In this document: positions 5,910 through 7,525 of the stretch, piece by piece | Position numbering within the stretch: position 1 is the first letter of the stretch | Layout: each line of letters begins with the position of its first letter | NCBI GenBank assembly: GCA_013812565.1 | Contig: JACCTF010000479.1 | Location: forward strand, 1-7,525 | Length of the DNA: 7,525 nt | Source of the DNA: Pyrinomonadaceae bacterium | Lineage (GTDB): Bacteria > Acidobacteriota > Blastocatellia > Pyrinomonadales > Pyrinomonadaceae | Direction: 5' to 3' | The notes under the pieces: generated by a model | The model's input: the letters and a program-made list of their open reading frames with translations, nothing else | Told to the model about the DNA's origin: nothing | The model's database searches: none | Translations under genes and position numbers: made by a program

Positions 5910-6695
5910 ATGAGATATTTTCTGGCTCTGCTGGTCGGAGCAATTCTCGGCGGATTGCTGGTCTTTTTTCTCTTTGTCGGCGTGCCGCGAACCACGCCGC
6001 TTCCTGCTTCGACAACGCAGACTCCGGAAGCGGCAAGCACTACCGAAACAGGCACCGCCGTGCTGACGCTTGATGAAACGTTTTTCAATACGCTGCTCGG
6101 CACGATCTTTCGTGACCTCGGTGACATCACGTTCCAGCTCGCCAAAGTAGAAACAGACTCGGAGGGAACTGAAGCGGGTGCCTCCTTTGTGCGAACCCAG
6201 GGCGCGTGTCCGAGCCGCGTAGTGCTGGCCCAGGAAGCAAGCGGCGTTCGCACGGGCGTGCGCTTTGTTGACAATCGGATCATCGCGCCGCTCGCTTTCA
6301 GCGGCAGCTATGCTCTGCCGATTGGCCCTTGCATTAACTTCCGCGGAACCGGCCAGGCCAATATTCAACTCGCTTTTGATCCGGCGAAGCAGAACCTTTA
6401 CGGCCAGATTAATGTCGAAGGGCTTAACCTCGAAAACATGTCGCCAGCCTTCAGCGGCCTTGTCGCGCTTTTTGTCAAACGCGCGATTGATGAGCGCGTC
6501 AACCCGCTGGAAGTTCTGCGCGGCTCACAGCTCACATTAGCTGTTCCCGTACAGGCATCAAACGGCACGCTGCGCGCGCAGGTGAAAGATGTCCGCGCAG
6601 AAGTTACTGACGTGTTGCGCCTTCACGTCATCTACGACTTCAGCGGTGTACGTGCGGGCGGGCCGCCGTCATTACCCCCGCCGCCGCAGAGTTAG
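5910..6695 (+). CDS. Membrane-anchored protein of unknown function
   Basis: The 261-residue protein begins with one hydrophobic segment (residues 3-25, rich in Leu, Gly and Phe) after MR, either an uncleaved signal anchor or a signal peptide. A Thr/Pro/Ala-rich linker (26-48) leads to an exported domain, about 50-245. Features include LTLDETFFNTLLGTIF at 52-67, two cysteines (C100, C141) that could form a disulphide, and a region from about 142 to 215 with alternating strand-like segments around GQINVEGLNLENMSP and an amphipathic helix ending in ERVNPLEVL. The tail is Pro-rich. The layout recalls lipid-binding TULIP/DUF2993-type proteins, but the match is weak and I do not assign it. AAAGGAG at 5898-5904 overlaps the stop of the lipoprotein and lies five bases before the ATG, so translation of the two genes is probably linked. 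Confidence 0.82.
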   Translation: MRYFLALLVGAILGGLLVFFLFVGVPRTTPLPASTTQTPEAASTTETGTAVLTLDETFFNTLLGTIFRDLGDITFQLAKVETDSEGTEAGASFVRTQGACPSRVVLAQEASGVRTGVRFVDNRIIAPLAFSGSYALPIGPCINFRGTGQANIQLAFDPAKQNLYGQINVEGLNLENMSPAFSGLVALFVKRAIDERVNPLEVLRGSQLTLAVPVQASNGTLRAQVKDVRAEVTDVLRLHVIYDFSGVRAGGPPSLPPPPQS

Positions 6696-6703
6696 ACAAC
6701 TTT

Positions 6704-6722
6704 CAATCGAACCCTTCGATTG
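6704..6722 (+). terminator. Hairpin after the two-gene operon
   Basis: CAATCGAA (6704-6711) and TTCGATTG (6715-6722) are perfect 8-bp arms around CCC, beginning eight bases after the TAG of the membrane protein. Only TTGTTG follows, so this is a likely but not textbook intrinsic terminator. Confidence 0.5.
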
Positions 6723-6729
6723 TTGATCT

Positions 6730-6822
6730 CGGATTGCGGATTGAAGAACAAGAAGCAACTAATACTGCCCGCTGTCTTTGGTTCCCTAATCCGCAATCCG
6801 AACTCCGCACTCCGCAATCGAG
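6730..6822. repeat. Second intergenic palindrome with 7-nt internal period
   Basis: CGGATTGCGGATT (6730-6742) and AATCCGCAATCCG (6788-6800) form a perfect 13-bp inverted repeat around a 45-nt loop. Both arms are made of 7-mers: GGATTGC, GGATTGA on the left, and AATCCGC, AATCCGA, ACTCCGC, ACTCCGC on the right (6788-6815), then a broken unit to 6822. It fills the gap between two convergent genes and could also stop transcription from both sides. Its architecture matches the element at 3445-3517, although the 7-mer sequence differs. Confidence 0.65.
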
Positions 6823-6826
6823 GTGT

Positions 6827-7525
6827 TTAGATCTCCACCCCTGCCAGATCGCTCTTCGCCGGACCTTCGATCACACGTCCCTGCGCATCGAACCGCGAAC
6901 CGTGACACGGACAATCCCAACTCTTCTCGCCGGAGTTCCACTGAACGATGCACCCCAGGTGTGTGCAAACGGCTGAACGTTCATGAAGCGTGCCCGATTC
7001 ATCACGGTGGACGGCGACCTTTGATAAACCGCGCCGCATAATCGCGCCTGTGCCCGGAGCAACCTCATCAACCGAGGAGACGTCACCACCCGTCACAAGA
7101 TCAGCGTACTGCTGCGCAACATTGACCTGTTCGACAATAAATTCCGAGAGCGCACTTGCGCTGAGATTTTTACGCGCCGGGTCATATAACTTCTCCCAGT
7201 GGTGCACGCGCCCCTGAATTAAATCAGTCAGCAAAATCCCCGCAATGGTGCCGTGCGATGTACCTTGCCCGGAATCACCCGTTACGATGTAGACGTTCTC
7301 CTCACCGGGATTACGACCGATGAAAGCGACGCCGTCCATAGACTCCATCACTTGACCGGACCAGCGGTAGACAGTCTTCTCAACCATCGGAAAGCGGTCG
7401 CGCGTCCATTGCTCAAGCTCTTGGTAGCGCCGGTCGGCATCGTCTTCTTGTCCGGTCTTGTGGTCTGCGCCGCCGGTGATAACCACATCAAAGACATCCT
7501 TGCTCTGTCGGCCGCTGCCACTCTT
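6827..7525 (-). CDS. FAD-dependent oxidoreductase with C-terminal Rieske domain (5' part outside window)
   Basis: The frame stays open to the right edge, so only the last 232 residues are seen; the GTG at 7486 is internal, not a start. The visible part begins inside a DAO-type FAD oxidoreductase domain ([13 protein letters not shown] near the start, [35 protein letters not shown], where the Gly-rich end contacts FAD). A Rieske [2Fe-2S] domain follows at about 135-232. Its cluster ligands are C167 and H169 in CTHLGC and C185 and H188 in CPCHGS. The extra C172 and C187 are the disulphide pair of high-potential Rieske proteins. The layout matches the family of YhfW-like proteins of Bacillus, whose substrate is not established. 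The protein probably passes electrons between a bound substrate, FAD and the iron-sulphur centre. The stop is TAA (6829-6827), just after the heptamer palindrome. Confidence 0.92.
   Translation of the reverse strand, partial: KSGSGRQSKDVFDVVITGGADHKTGQEDDADRRYQELEQWTRDRFPMVEKTVYRWSGQVMESMDGVAFIGRNPGEENVYIVTGDSGQGTSHGTIAGILLTDLIQGRVHHWEKLYDPARKNLSASALSEFIVEQVNVAQQYADLVTGGDVSSVDEVAPGTGAIMRRGLSKVAVHRDESGTLHERSAVCTHLGCIVQWNSGEKSWDCPCHGSRFDAQGRVIEGPAKSDLAGVEI

Noticed and set aside
5841..6368. Reverse-strand frames of 175 and 136 codons opposite the lipoprotein end and the membrane protein
   Set aside because: Ser/Arg-rich shadows crossing a gene boundary, with no domain or ribosome site.

Overview
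The window looks like ordinary chromosome from a Gram-negative bacterium with moderately high GC content. An Acidobacteriota lineage, perhaps class Blastocatellia, fits best. The clues are a lipoprotein whose lipidated cysteine is followed by an Asn/Thr-rich tether, secreted carboxypeptidase-regulatory-like proteins, a Rieske-tailed FAD oxidoreductase, and palindromic spacers built from 7-nt units. This placement is inferred from gene style, not from a marker gene. No rRNA, tRNA, CRISPR array, transposase or phage gene was found.

Layout from left to right. Bases 1-110 probably hold the last codons of an upstream gene and a short leader. Two forward genes for exported proteins follow: a very Tyr-rich secreted protein of unknown function (111-1076) and a membrane-anchored or secreted protein with two carboxypeptidase-regulatory-like beta domains (1196-2089). 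They converge on a reverse-strand M20-family metallopeptidase/deacylase (2188-3423), with a hairpin between them that can act as a terminator. Upstream of the peptidase on the same strand is a decayed gene (3524-3964). Its pieces match the two ends of a 2-isopropylmalate/homocitrate synthase-like enzyme, the central two thirds are missing, and several frameshifts are present, yet a near-consensus promoter still stands in front of it. A divergent control region (about 4028-4247) also serves a forward type II thymidine kinase gene, tdk (4248-4835), and holds a perfect 16-bp dyad.

Downstream is a likely two-gene forward operon: a lipoprotein with a LolA/DUF4412-like look (4952-5899) and a single-pass membrane-anchored protein (5910-6695), 10 nt apart. 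These converge on the 3' part of a reverse-strand FAD-dependent oxidoreductase with a C-terminal Rieske [2Fe-2S] domain (6827-7525), which runs off the right edge of the window.

The genes do not form one obvious pathway. Thymidine kinase (nucleotide salvage), the M20 hydrolase and the synthase remnant are metabolic, and the four exported proteins belong to the envelope or the exterior. I see no convincing new defence or mobile system. The least expected signals are the two intergenic inverted-repeat elements with a 7-nt internal period (3445-3517 and 6730-6822), the deleted synthase gene that kept its promoter, and the Tyr-rich secreted protein.
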